From Bacillota bacterium (GTDB taxonomy: Bacteria; Bacillota_I; Bacilli_A; RF39; UBA660): a stretch of DNA of 14,659 nucleotides. Of this stretch, positions 1 to 6,942 are shown piece by piece. The stretch is taken from positions 1-14,659 of the forward strand of contig JAGZRP010000005.1 in NCBI GenBank assembly GCA_018381595.1. Reading direction: 5' to 3'. A model generated the notes under the pieces. It saw only the letters and a program-made list of their open reading frames with translations, was not told the origin of the DNA and did not search any database. Within the stretch, counting starts at the first letter, position 1. Every line of letters starts with the position of its first letter. The position numbers and the translations under genes are program-made.

Positions 1-96
1 CTTGCCATTCTAATTATGCTTCCATATTTAGTTGAATTTGTCATGTCGTTAATATATGGTGCTGATAAAGCAGATGCTTGTTTAGGTAAATTTTAA
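1..96 (+). CDS. 3' end of a two-helix VirB2/TrbC-like membrane protein (partial)
   Basis: Only the last 31 codons and the TAA stop are inside the window; the gene begins before base 1. The peptide is a hydrophobic helix (LAILIMLPYLVEFVMSLIYG) followed by a short tail with one Cys that ends GKF. It matches the C-terminus of the complete gene at 1431-2333 at 29 of 31 residues, and 87 of 96 bases agree. It is therefore a paralogue of that gene, and the complete copy tells what the missing part probably looks like: a secreted Cys-rich domain plus two membrane helices. A strong terminator follows directly. The function is unknown; resemblance to VirB2/TrbC-type pilins is inferred from the two-helix C-terminus only. 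Confidence 0.85.
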   Translation, partial: LAILIMLPYLVEFVMSLIYGADKADACLGKF

Positions 97-102
97 TGAT
101 AG

Positions 103-129
103 AAAAGCTAGAAACTTCTAGCTTTTTTT
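103..129 (+). terminator. Rho-independent terminator after the first VirB2-like gene
   Basis: A perfect 10-bp stem (AAAAGCTAGA / TCTAGCTTTT, 103-112 with 117-126) closes a 4-nt loop and runs into a T tract that continues to 129. It begins 6 bases after the TAA of the partial gene and separates it from the regulator operon. Confidence 0.9.
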
Positions 130-157
130 AGTTGACAGTAATACATGCGATTATTTC

Positions 158-186
158 TTGACAAATAAGAGGAAAGTGACTATACT
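158..186 (+). promoter_or_regulatory. Sigma-A promoter of the NrtR-like operon
   Basis: TTGACA (158-163) and TATACT (181-186) are separated by exactly 17 bases, close to the vegetative consensus. The predicted start of transcription is near 193. An imperfect inverted repeat TTATTT-N6-AAATAA (151-168) overlaps the -35 box and could be an operator. A further TTGACA at 132-137 has no matching -10 box. Confidence 0.8.
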
Positions 187-203
187 ATGTGGTGTATTTG
201 AAA

Positions 204-219
204 CACAAAAGTATTTGTG
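204..219. promoter_or_regulatory. Candidate operator: inverted repeat in the 5' leader
   Basis: CACAAA-agta-TTTGTG is a perfect inverted repeat with 6-bp arms and a 4-bp spacer. It sits just downstream of the predicted transcription start and ends 3 bases before the ribosome binding site of the NrtR-like regulator. NrtR-type regulators bind palindromes near their target promoters, so autoregulation is a reasonable inference; the match to any known NrtR site was not tested. Confidence 0.35.
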
Positions 220-234
220 GGTAAGGAGAACATT

Positions 235-894
235 ATGGGTACAGTTACGGAATATATGCGTATGCTAGAAGCTTTAACCTGTATGTATACAGTAGAAGAA
301 GGGCACGTAAAGATTTTACTAATTCGTAAAGAAACAGAACCATATAAAGGATATTGGGTATTACCAAGAAAATATGTCCGTGTTGATACAACCGTAGAAG
401 AAGCAGTAAAAGAAACAATCATGGAGACAACTGGATTAGAACAAATTCATATGGAAGAATCATATGTTTATAGTAATCCAGATAGGGATCCTGAAAAACC
501 AGTCGTTGGAATTAGTTACTTGTGTTTATGCGACCACTATGCAAAAGAAACGATGGAACAAACAGAAAATATAAAATGGTTTGATATTGAGACACTCCCT
601 AAATTAGGATATGACCATGAAACTATGATTTCTGATATGACGCATCAATTGCGCAATAAAATTGTCGATAGTGATATTTTAAAAAAATTATTTCCAAGTG
701 ATTTTACATTACCTGAAATTCAAAGAGTTTATGAATCTATTTTAGGAAGAAAATTTGATCGCCGTAATTTTAGAAAGAAATTTATCTTATTAGATTTAAT
801 AGAAGATACCAATGATTGTTTTGTGGGAGGAACTGGAAGACCTGCCAAATTATATCGTTTTAAAGAAAATACAAAAAAGAAGAATTTATTTTAA
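235..894 (+). CDS. NrtR-family Nudix/winged-helix transcriptional regulator
   Basis: The product (219 aa) has the NrtR layout: an N-terminal Nudix domain (about residues 10-130) and a C-terminal winged helix (about 150-210) with the family signature FTLPEIQRVYESILGR...FDRRNFRKK...GRPAKLYRF. In the family the Nudix domain senses ADP-ribose or another metabolite and releases DNA. Here the Nudix box (about residues 43-68, LPRKYV...ETTGL) is degenerate: the paired Gly before the loop is Arg-Lys, and only one of the usual metal-binding Glu residues remains, so it is probably a ligand sensor rather than a hydrolase. ATG 235 is preferred to GTG 217 because TAAGGAGAA ends 4 bases before it and GTG 217 lies within an inverted repeat. 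It is the first gene after a strong promoter and is followed 13 bases later by a pilin-like gene. Its target and ligand cannot be told from the sequence. Confidence 0.85.
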   Translation: MGTVTEYMRMLEALTCMYTVEEGHVKILLIRKETEPYKGYWVLPRKYVRVDTTVEEAVKETIMETTGLEQIHMEESYVYSNPDRDPEKPVVGISYLCLCDHYAKETMEQTENIKWFDIETLPKLGYDHETMISDMTHQLRNKIVDSDILKKLFPSDFTLPEIQRVYESILGRKFDRRNFRKKFILLDLIEDTNDCFVGGTGRPAKLYRFKENTKKKNLF

Positions 895-907
895 AGGGGG
901 AACTACC

Positions 908-1420
908 ATGAAAAAATTAGATAATCGTGGCTGGGGAATCAAAGATATGTGGATTTATTTAGGATTGATTACGTTTATCTTAATTGTGATTGGTATTTTA
1001 GTCAATCAATTTGAGGCGATGACTAACCTTAATACGAAATCCAATGGAACGCATCAAAAGTTAAATGTCGGTGATCATATTGAAAAAGGAACTGTGAAAG
1101 AGATAGAACCAGAAGTATCAGAAAGTAAAACTAAAGAAACCAGTGGGAAAGATATGAATGAATACTATGAATTAGAAAATCGTTTGGTGATTCCAGCTCG
1201 TACTTATATCTCTAAAAATTATCAAGTAGCTGATAATGCCATTATTTATGTTTCTTTAAAAAAACTTCAATTAGATAATTTAATCGGAGATATCACTACA
1301 AAATCGAATGAAATATGTGCAGGATATGTTATGTATACTTCAACAAATGAGAAGTATCAACCATATTTGTCATGTGGAGCAGAATATATTAGCACTGGTT
1401 ACGATAAAAATTATGAATAG
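908..1420 (+). CDS. Pilin-like single-pass membrane protein (NRGWG type)
   Basis: The product (170 aa) is not assigned to a named family. It opens with a short basic leader, LDNRGWGIKDM, then one hydrophobic helix (about 15-34), a Lys/Glu-rich linker (about 50-85) and a C-terminal domain with two Cys (137 and 156) in ICAGYVMYT...YLSCGAEYISTGY. A short basic leader ending in Gly, an N-terminal helix and a C-terminal Cys pair are the layout of type IV pilins and pseudopilins. However, the residues after Gly are WGIKD rather than FTLIE, with Asp where the conserved Glu would be, so cleavage by prepilin peptidase is uncertain. ATG 908 is chosen because AAAGGGGG lies just before it; the frame extends upstream to 812 but that part overlaps the regulator. 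The next gene starts 10 bases downstream, so the two are probably translated from one mRNA. Confidence 0.75.
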   Translation: MKKLDNRGWGIKDMWIYLGLITFILIVIGILVNQFEAMTNLNTKSNGTHQKLNVGDHIEKGTVKEIEPEVSESKTKETSGKDMNEYYELENRLVIPARTYISKNYQVADNAIIYVSLKKLQLDNLIGDITTKSNEICAGYVMYTSTNEKYQPYLSCGAEYISTGYDKNYE

Positions 1421-1430
1421 AGGATAATGT

Positions 1431-2333
1431 ATGAAAAAAAGAAATCAATTGCTTCTTATTTTCGTCTTTTTTCTTTTGATTGGAATGCCACAAGTAAGTG
1501 CATTGAAATTAATTCAATCCAATACATCAGAAGAAAAGAAAAAAGAATATTGTAATGAGTATCAAAAATGTATTGAAAAAGAAGTAGCAGCAGCCAAAAA
1601 GGATAATCGAACTTTGTCATCATCAGAGGTGCAAATCGCGTGTCAAAGTGTCCGACCTGTCAATTCTCAAACCCAAGCGAATGATAAGAATCAAACAGTA
1701 GATTATTGTGATGCGAATCATTATATTAATTTAAAAGAGTTATTAAAAGATGTACAATCAAATCAAGATGCATATCAGGAAGATAAAAAAAAGTGTCAAG
1801 AACAAACCAAAAATGCCAGAGAAAAAGCTTGTTCTGCTTGTCAATCTTGTATTGATGCAAAAGGAAAAGAAGGATATCAAAAAGGATATTGTGATGAACA
1901 ATGTAGAATTGATACTCCTTCAGTATGTAGTAGTAATAGTCAAGCAGGCTCTATGGCAAAACTTCCAGTTGAAGGGGATGGATGTAAATTAAATATTCCC
2001 AGTGATGGAAGTACAGGTAATGATAAACCAACATATAAACCGAATTCAACAGTAGGTTGTGAAATCATATCTGATGATTTATTAGACTTTTTAGCTGAAA
2101 TCTATCATTTGATTCGTGGAGTAGCAATAGTAGCAACTATTTTCTTGGGAATTTTAGATTTTATGAAAGCAACAGCAAGTCATGATGCCGATGCGTTAAA
2201 AAAAGCAGGAAATAAATTTATGAAACGAATCATCGTACTTGCCATTTTAATTATGCTCCCATATTTGATTGAATTTGTGATGTCATTAATATATGGTGTT
2301 GATAAAGCAGATGCATGTTTGGGTAAATTTTAA
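1431..2333 (+). CDS. Secreted Cys-rich protein with VirB2/TrbC-like two-helix C-terminus
   Basis: The product is 300 aa. Residues 1-24 form a signal peptide (basic start, hydrophobic core, QVSA before the likely cut). Residues 25-215 are hydrophilic and Lys/Gln-rich with 13 Cys, including C134, C137 and C140 (CSACQSC) and C154/C158, so disulfides or metal binding outside the membrane are likely. The C-terminus has two helices (about 224-244 and 267-288) joined by a basic loop ADALKKAGNKFMKR, the arrangement of VirB2/TrbC-type conjugative pilins. The last 96 bases are about 91% identical to the gene fragment at 1-96. The gene follows the pilin-like protein by 10 bases. A surface or secretion-apparatus role is inference. 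No clear terminator follows; the str promoter begins 20 bases downstream. Confidence 0.75.
   Translation: MKKRNQLLLIFVFFLLIGMPQVSALKLIQSNTSEEKKKEYCNEYQKCIEKEVAAAKKDNRTLSSSEVQIACQSVRPVNSQTQANDKNQTVDYCDANHYINLKELLKDVQSNQDAYQEDKKKCQEQTKNAREKACSACQSCIDAKGKEGYQKGYCDEQCRIDTPSVCSSNSQAGSMAKLPVEGDGCKLNIPSDGSTGNDKPTYKPNSTVGCEIISDDLLDFLAEIYHLIRGVAIVATIFLGILDFMKATASHDADALKKAGNKFMKRIIVLAILIMLPYLIEFVMSLIYGVDKADACLGKF
2238..2333 (+). repeat. Diverged duplicate of bases 1-96
   Basis: This stretch aligns without gaps to bases 1-96: 9 of 96 bases differ and 7 of those changes are silent. It marks a gene duplication whose copies flank the regulator and pilin-like genes. How far the similarity extends upstream of base 1 cannot be seen. 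Confidence 0.85.
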
Positions 2334-2353
2334 AGTTTGAAACATATTTTTAC

Positions 2354-2383
2354 TTGACAGACATATCCTATTAATGTTAAACT
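2354..2383 (+). promoter_or_regulatory. str operon promoter with extended -10
   Basis: TTGACA (2354-2359) is followed after 18 bases by TAAACT (2378-2383), preceded by TG at 2375-2376, which makes an extended -10 element. The predicted start near 2390 gives a leader of about 85 bases before rpsL. Confidence 0.7.
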
Positions 2384-2398
2384 AATTATGTTTGTAAA

Positions 2399-2422
2399 AA
2401 AGGTTTACTTCGGTAAATCTTT
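2399..2422 (+). promoter_or_regulatory. UUCG-capped leader hairpin before rpsL
   Basis: A 10-bp stem (AAAGGTTTAC paired with GTAAATCTTT, one G-U pair) is closed by a UUCG tetraloop, an exceptionally stable loop. It begins within about 10 bases of the predicted 5' end of the str mRNA. Only a weak T-rich stretch follows (CATTT), so it may stabilise the 5' end or act as a weak attenuator rather than as a full terminator. Confidence 0.55.
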
Positions 2423-2475
2423 CATTTGAAACAATGATGAAACACCTGGAAGTGTGGAAAGAAAGGAGAGAGACT

Positions 2476-2892
2476 ATGCCAACAGTTAATCAAATTATTC
2501 GTAAAGGTAGAAAAAGTAAAACAACAAAGAGAAAATCACCAGCGTTAAATATCGGTTACAACAGTAAAGATAAGAAACAAACGAAGTTAAATGCACCACA
2601 AAAACGTGGAGTATGTACTCGTGTTGGAACAATGACACCAAAGAAACCAAACTCTGCATTACGTAAATATGCTCGTGTTCGTTTAAGTAATGGAATGGAA
2701 GTTACAGCTTACATTCCAGGAGAAGGACATAACTTACAAGAACATAGTGTTGTATTAATTCGTGGAGGACGTGTAAAGGACCTTATCGGAGTTCGTTACC
2801 ACATTATTCGTGGAACAATGGATACGGCAGGAATTGAAAAACGTCGTCAAGGAAGAAGTAAATACGGTACTAAGAGACCAAAAAATAAATAA
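2476..2892 (+). CDS. rpsL: 30S ribosomal protein S12
   Basis: S12 (138 aa) lies at the decoding centre of the small subunit and helps to check codon-anticodon pairing. The protein is full length and of Gram-positive type, with the extra N-terminal segment ([14 protein letters not shown]...). Conserved features present are [20 protein letters not shown] (which holds the streptomycin-determinant Lys), [21 protein letters not shown] and the C-terminal [10 protein letters not shown]. One position is unusual: the nearly invariant Pro in RVKDLPGVRY is Ile (codon ATC at about 2786-2788). ATG 2476 is chosen because AAAGGAGAG precedes it and [11 protein letters not shown] is the standard N-terminus; the frame is open further upstream. 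It is the first gene of the str operon, 19 bases before rpsG. Confidence 0.98.
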   Translation: MPTVNQIIRKGRKSKTTKRKSPALNIGYNSKDKKQTKLNAPQKRGVCTRVGTMTPKKPNSALRKYARVRLSNGMEVTAYIPGEGHNLQEHSVVLIRGGRVKDLIGVRYHIIRGTMDTAGIEKRRQGRSKYGTKRPKNK

Positions 2893-2908
2893 GGAAGGGA
2901 GGAAATAA

Positions 2909-3379
<471 letters not shown>

Positions 3380-3401
3380 TAATTAGGAAAGGAAATATTG
3401 T

Positions 3402-5474
3402 ATGGCTCGTGAATATAGTTTAGCAAATACACGTAACTTGGGAATCATGGCACACATCGATGCAGGTAAAACTACTTGTACAGAACGTGTGTTATTCCAT
3501 ACTCACAAAATCCATAAAATTGGTGAAACTCATGATGGAGCTAGCCAAATGGACTGGATGGCACAAGAGCAAGAACGTGGAATTACAATTACATCAGCTG
3601 CGACAACTGCTTTCTGGAATGGGAATCGTTTAAATATTATCGATACTCCAGGCCACGTAGACTTTACGGTTGAGGTATCTCGTTCACTTCGTGTACTTGA
3701 TGGTGCAGTTGCACTATTAGATGCACAAGCTGGAGTAGAACCTCAAACAGAAACAGTATGGCGCCAAGCAACTGAATTCAAAGTACCTCGTATGATCTTC
3801 TGTAATAAGATGGATAAAATGGGTGCAAACTTTGAATACAGTTTAAGTACGATTGACTCTCGTTTAGGAGTTAACGCAAAACCAATTGAATGGCCAATTG
3901 GAGCAGAAAGTGAATTCGATGGAATTATCGATTTAATCACTAGAAAAGCTTATCACTATGATGGAAAACCTGAAGAAAATCCAGAAGTTATTGAAATTCC
4001 AGCTGACTTAGTTGATACAGTTGAGGAAAAACGTAACGAGTTAATTGAAGCCGTTGCAGAATTCGATGATGAATTAATGGAAAAATACTTAGGGGATGAA
4101 GAAATCAGTGAAGAATTAATTAAAAGAGCAATCCGTAAAGGAACACTTGCTGTTGAATTCTTCCCAGTATTATGTGGTACTGCTTTAGGTAACAAAGGTA
4201 TTAAGTTATTACTTGATGCAGTTATTGATTACTTACCAGCACCTACTGATATTGATTCAGTAACAGGTACTGATTTAGATGGAAATGAAGTTTTAAGACA
4301 TGCCAAGGATGATGAACCATTCTCAAGTTTAGCATTTAAGGTAATGACAGACCCATTTGTAGGACGTTTAACATTTATTCGTTGTTATTCTGGACACTTA
4401 ACAAGTGGAAGTTATGTACTTAACTCTACTAAGGATAAGAAAGAAAGAGTAGGACGTATCTTACAAATGCACGCAAATAAGCGTGAAGAAATTACTGATG
4501 TTTATGCAGGAGATATCGCTGCTGTTGTAGGACTTAAGAATACAACAACAGGAGATACTTTATGTGATGAGAAAAAACCAGTAATTCTAGAAAGTATGGA
4601 ATTCCCAGAACCAGTTATCCAATTAGCTGTTGAACCAAAATCAAAAGCTGATCAAGATAAGATGGGAGTTGCACTTCAAAAACTTGCAGAAGAAGATCCA
4701 ACTTTTAGAGCAAGTACAGACCATGAAACAGGTCAAACAATTATTGCTGGTATGGGTGAGTTACACCTTGATATCATTGTAGACCGTATGAAACGTGAAT
4801 TTAACGTAGAAGCAAATATTGGTCAACCACAAGTAAGTTACCGTGAAACATTAACTGCAGCAGCAGACTGTGAAGGTAAATACATTAAACAATCTGGAGG
4901 ACGTGGACAATACGGACATGTTTGGATTAAATTTGAACCAAATCCAGAAAAAGGTTATGAATTTGTGGATGAAGTTGTTGGTGGAGTTGTTCCTCGTGAA
5001 TACATTCCAGTTGTAGATAAAGGACTTCAAGATGCTCTTAAAACTGGAGTACTTGCTGGATACCCTATGGTAGACGTAAAAGCAACATTACATGATGGTT
5101 CTTACCATGAAGTAGACTCTAGTGAAATGGCATTTAAAGTGGCTGCATCTCTTGCTTTAAAAGAAGCTAAGAATAAATGTAAGCCAGTATTATTAGAACC
5201 AATTATGAAGGTTCAAGTTGTTGTACCAGATGAGTACTTAGGAAACGTTATGGGAGATATTACATCTCGTCGTGGACGTCCACTAGGACAAGAATCAAGA
5301 GGAAATGCACTTGCAATTAATGCAACTGTTCCACTTGCTGAAATGTTTGGATATGCAACAAGCTTACGTTCTAACACACAAGGACGTGGAACATTTACAA
5401 TGGTATTTGACCATTATGAAGAAGTTCCAAGAAATATTGCCGAAGACATTATTAAGAAAAATGGTGGAAATTAG
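3402..5474 (+). CDS. fusA: Translation elongation factor G
   Basis: EF-G (690 aa) is the GTPase that moves tRNAs and mRNA through the ribosome and, with ribosome recycling factor, splits ribosomes after termination. The length is normal. GTPase motifs are complete: AHIDAGKTT (17-25), the switch region [18 protein letters not shown] (81-85) and NKMD (135-138). Domain II to V landmarks follow, such as [33 protein letters not shown] and [13 protein letters not shown]. One local oddity is [11 protein letters not shown] after the P-loop, where most EF-G proteins have FYTG. AGGAAAGG precedes the ATG by about 10 bases. The gene ends in TAG, unlike its neighbours (TAA), and a 73-base gap with a hairpin separates it from tuf. 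Confidence 0.98.
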   Translation: MAREYSLANTRNLGIMAHIDAGKTTCTERVLFHTHKIHKIGETHDGASQMDWMAQEQERGITITSAATTAFWNGNRLNIIDTPGHVDFTVEVSRSLRVLDGAVALLDAQAGVEPQTETVWRQATEFKVPRMIFCNKMDKMGANFEYSLSTIDSRLGVNAKPIEWPIGAESEFDGIIDLITRKAYHYDGKPEENPEVIEIPADLVDTVEEKRNELIEAVAEFDDELMEKYLGDEEISEELIKRAIRKGTLAVEFFPVLCGTALGNKGIKLLLDAVIDYLPAPTDIDSVTGTDLDGNEVLRHAKDDEPFSSLAFKVMTDPFVGRLTFIRCYSGHLTSGSYVLNSTKDKKERVGRILQMHANKREEITDVYAGDIAAVVGLKNTTTGDTLCDEKKPVILESMEFPEPVIQLAVEPKSKADQDKMGVALQKLAEEDPTFRASTDHETGQTIIAGMGELHLDIIVDRMKREFNVEANIGQPQVSYRETLTAAADCEGKYIKQSGGRGQYGHVWIKFEPNPEKGYEFVDEVVGGVVPREYIPVVDKGLQDALKTGVLAGYPMVDVKATLHDGSYHEVDSSEMAFKVAASLALKEAKNKCKPVLLEPIMKVQVVVPDEYLGNVMGDITSRRGRPLGQESRGNALAINATVPLAEMFGYATSLRSNTQGRGTFTMVFDHYEEVPRNIAEDIIKKNGGN

Positions 5475-5479
5475 TAAAA

Positions 5480-5519
5480 ATACTTGCTATTTTCCTTATC
5501 TTCGGATAAAATAAAGTAT
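5480..5519 (+). promoter_or_regulatory. fusA-tuf intergenic UUCG hairpin and possible tuf promoter
   Basis: Three paired blocks stack into one hairpin: ATACTT with AAGTAT, TATT with AATA, and TTATC with GATAA closing a UUCG loop. All unpaired bulges (GC and TTCC) are on the 5' side. The same bases hold a possible promoter, TTGCTA (5484-5489), a 17-base spacer and TAAAAT (5507-5512), with a predicted start near 5519. Either could let tuf be expressed more strongly than fusA. Which one works in the cell is not shown by the sequence. Confidence 0.45.
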
Positions 5520-5547
5520 GTAAAACATTATAAGGAGGAAAATTATT

Positions 5548-6732
5548 ATGGCAAAAGAAAAATTTGATCGTTCATTATCTCATATGAATATCGGAACGAT
5601 TGGACACGTAGACCACGGTAAAACTACTTTAACTGCTGCTATTACATATGTTCTTTCAAAGAAGGGTTATGCTCAATTTGAAGATTATGCAAACATTGAT
5701 AAAGCACCAGAAGAAAGAGAACGTGGAATTACAATTAACACAGCTCACGTTGAATATCGTACTGACAAACGTCACTACGCTCACGTAGACTGTCCAGGGC
5801 ATGCTGACTATGTTAAAAACATGATTACAGGAGCTGCTCAAATGGATGGAGCTATCTTAGTTATTGCAGCTACAGATGGACCTATGGCTCAAACTCGTGA
5901 ACACATCTTATTATCACGTCAAGTTGGAGTACCACGTATGGTAGTATTCATGAACAAATGTGATATGGTTGATGACGAAGAGTTATTAGACTTAGTAGAA
6001 ATGGAAATCCGTGAATTATTAAGTGAATACGGATATGACGGAGACAACACTCCAATTATTCGTGGTTCTGCTTTAAAAGCTCTTGAAGGAGATGCTAAGT
6101 ATGAACAAGCAATCGTTGACTTAATGGATGCTGTTGATGAATGGATTCCAGAACCTACAAGAGAATTAGATAAACCATTCTTAATGCCAATTGAAGACGT
6201 ATTTACAATTACTGGTCGTGGAACAGTTGTTACAGGACGTGTAGAACGTGGACAATTAAAACTTAATGATGAAGTTGAAATTATTGGATTAAGAGAAACT
6301 AAGAAATCAGTTGTTACAGGAATTGAAATGTTCCGTAAACAATTAGACTTCGCAGAAGCTGGAGACAATGCTGGAGTATTATTACGTGGTATTGCTCGTG
6401 AAGACGTTGAACGTGGTCAAGTATTAGCAAAACCAGGTTCAGTTACACCTCATAAGAAATTCAAAGCTCAAGTATATGTACTTAGCAAAGAAGAAGGTGG
6501 ACGTCATACTCCATTCTTCTCAAATTACCGTCCACAATTCTACTTCAGAACAACAGACGTTACTGGAATCATTGAACTTCCTGAAGGAGTTGAAATGGTT
6601 ATGCCTGGTGACAATATTGAAATGACAGTTGAATTAATTGCTCCTATCGCTATCGAAAACGGAACTAAGTTCTCAATTCGTGAAGGTGGTAGAACAGTTG
6701 GTGCTGGTAACGTTTCAGACATTATTGAATAA
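5548..6732 (+). CDS. tuf: Translation elongation factor Tu
   Basis: EF-Tu (394 aa) is the GTPase that carries aminoacyl-tRNA to the ribosomal A site. Motifs are complete: GHVDHGKT (19-26), [18 protein letters not shown] (81-85), NKCD (136-139) and GSALKAL; domains II and III follow with [18 protein letters not shown] and [21 protein letters not shown]. The N-terminus reads [15 protein letters not shown] where most EF-Tu proteins read FDRSKPHVNIGTIGH. The binding site AAGGAGG at 5532-5538 is near perfect, as expected for one of the most abundant proteins of the cell. It is the last gene of the str operon and is followed by a strong terminator. Confidence 0.98.
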   Translation: MAKEKFDRSLSHMNIGTIGHVDHGKTTLTAAITYVLSKKGYAQFEDYANIDKAPEERERGITINTAHVEYRTDKRHYAHVDCPGHADYVKNMITGAAQMDGAILVIAATDGPMAQTREHILLSRQVGVPRMVVFMNKCDMVDDEELLDLVEMEIRELLSEYGYDGDNTPIIRGSALKALEGDAKYEQAIVDLMDAVDEWIPEPTRELDKPFLMPIEDVFTITGRGTVVTGRVERGQLKLNDEVEIIGLRETKKSVVTGIEMFRKQLDFAEAGDNAGVLLRGIAREDVERGQVLAKPGSVTPHKKFKAQVYVLSKEEGGRHTPFFSNYRPQFYFRTTDVTGIIELPEGVEMVMPGDNIEMTVELIAPIAIENGTKFSIREGGRTVGAGNVSDIIE

Positions 6733-6748
6733 TAATTTATGAAAAATG

Positions 6749-6774
6749 AAAACAAGCTTCGGCTTGTTTTTTTT
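6749..6774 (+). terminator. str operon terminator with UUCG loop
   Basis: A 9-bp stem (AAAACAAGC / GCTTGTTTT) closes a UUCG tetraloop and runs into a T tract that ends at 6774. It starts 16 bases after the tuf stop codon. Confidence 0.95.
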
Positions 6775-6830
6775 GTACTAAATTTTTTCATTGGAAAAAT
6801 GGATGATGATTAATGAATCATATATTATTC

Positions 6831-6861
6831 GAAAAAGGCAAATTTGATTTGCTTTTTCTTT
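6831..6861. terminator. Second terminator-like hairpin downstream of tuf
   Basis: GCAAAT and ATTTGC pair around a 3-nt loop, and the stem continues with GAAAAA/TTTTTC after a one-base bulge. The A-rich and T-rich flanks let it work in either direction. It lies 57 bases beyond the main tuf terminator with no gene between, so it is either a backup terminator or the end of a short unannotated transcript; no good promoter was seen for the latter. Confidence 0.6.
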
Positions 6862-6891
6862 ACATTATTTTATCCGGTAATGGTATTTTAT

Positions 6892-6921
6892 TTGCAATCT
6901 TTCTTTCATATAAGATATAAT
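6892..6921 (+). promoter_or_regulatory. Promoter of the deacetylase gene
   Basis: A perfect TATAAT (6916-6921) is preceded after 18 bases by TTGCAA (6892-6897), a 4 of 6 match to the -35 consensus. The predicted start is near 6928, giving a very short leader. Confidence 0.65.
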
Positions 6922-6942
6922 CAGTTTGAGGTAAGAAGTTAG

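Noticed and set aside
217..234. Earlier GTG start for the NrtR-like regulator
   Set aside because: It has no ribosome binding site at the right distance and lies within the inverted repeat, while ATG 235 has a good site.
2434..2475. Longer N-terminus for S12 from ATG 2434
   Set aside because: ATG 2476 has a good ribosome binding site and gives the conserved MPTVNQ start.
5919..6368. 149-codon open frame on the minus strand within tuf
   Set aside because: It is a shadow of the strongly biased codons of EF-Tu; Ser-rich translation without motifs.
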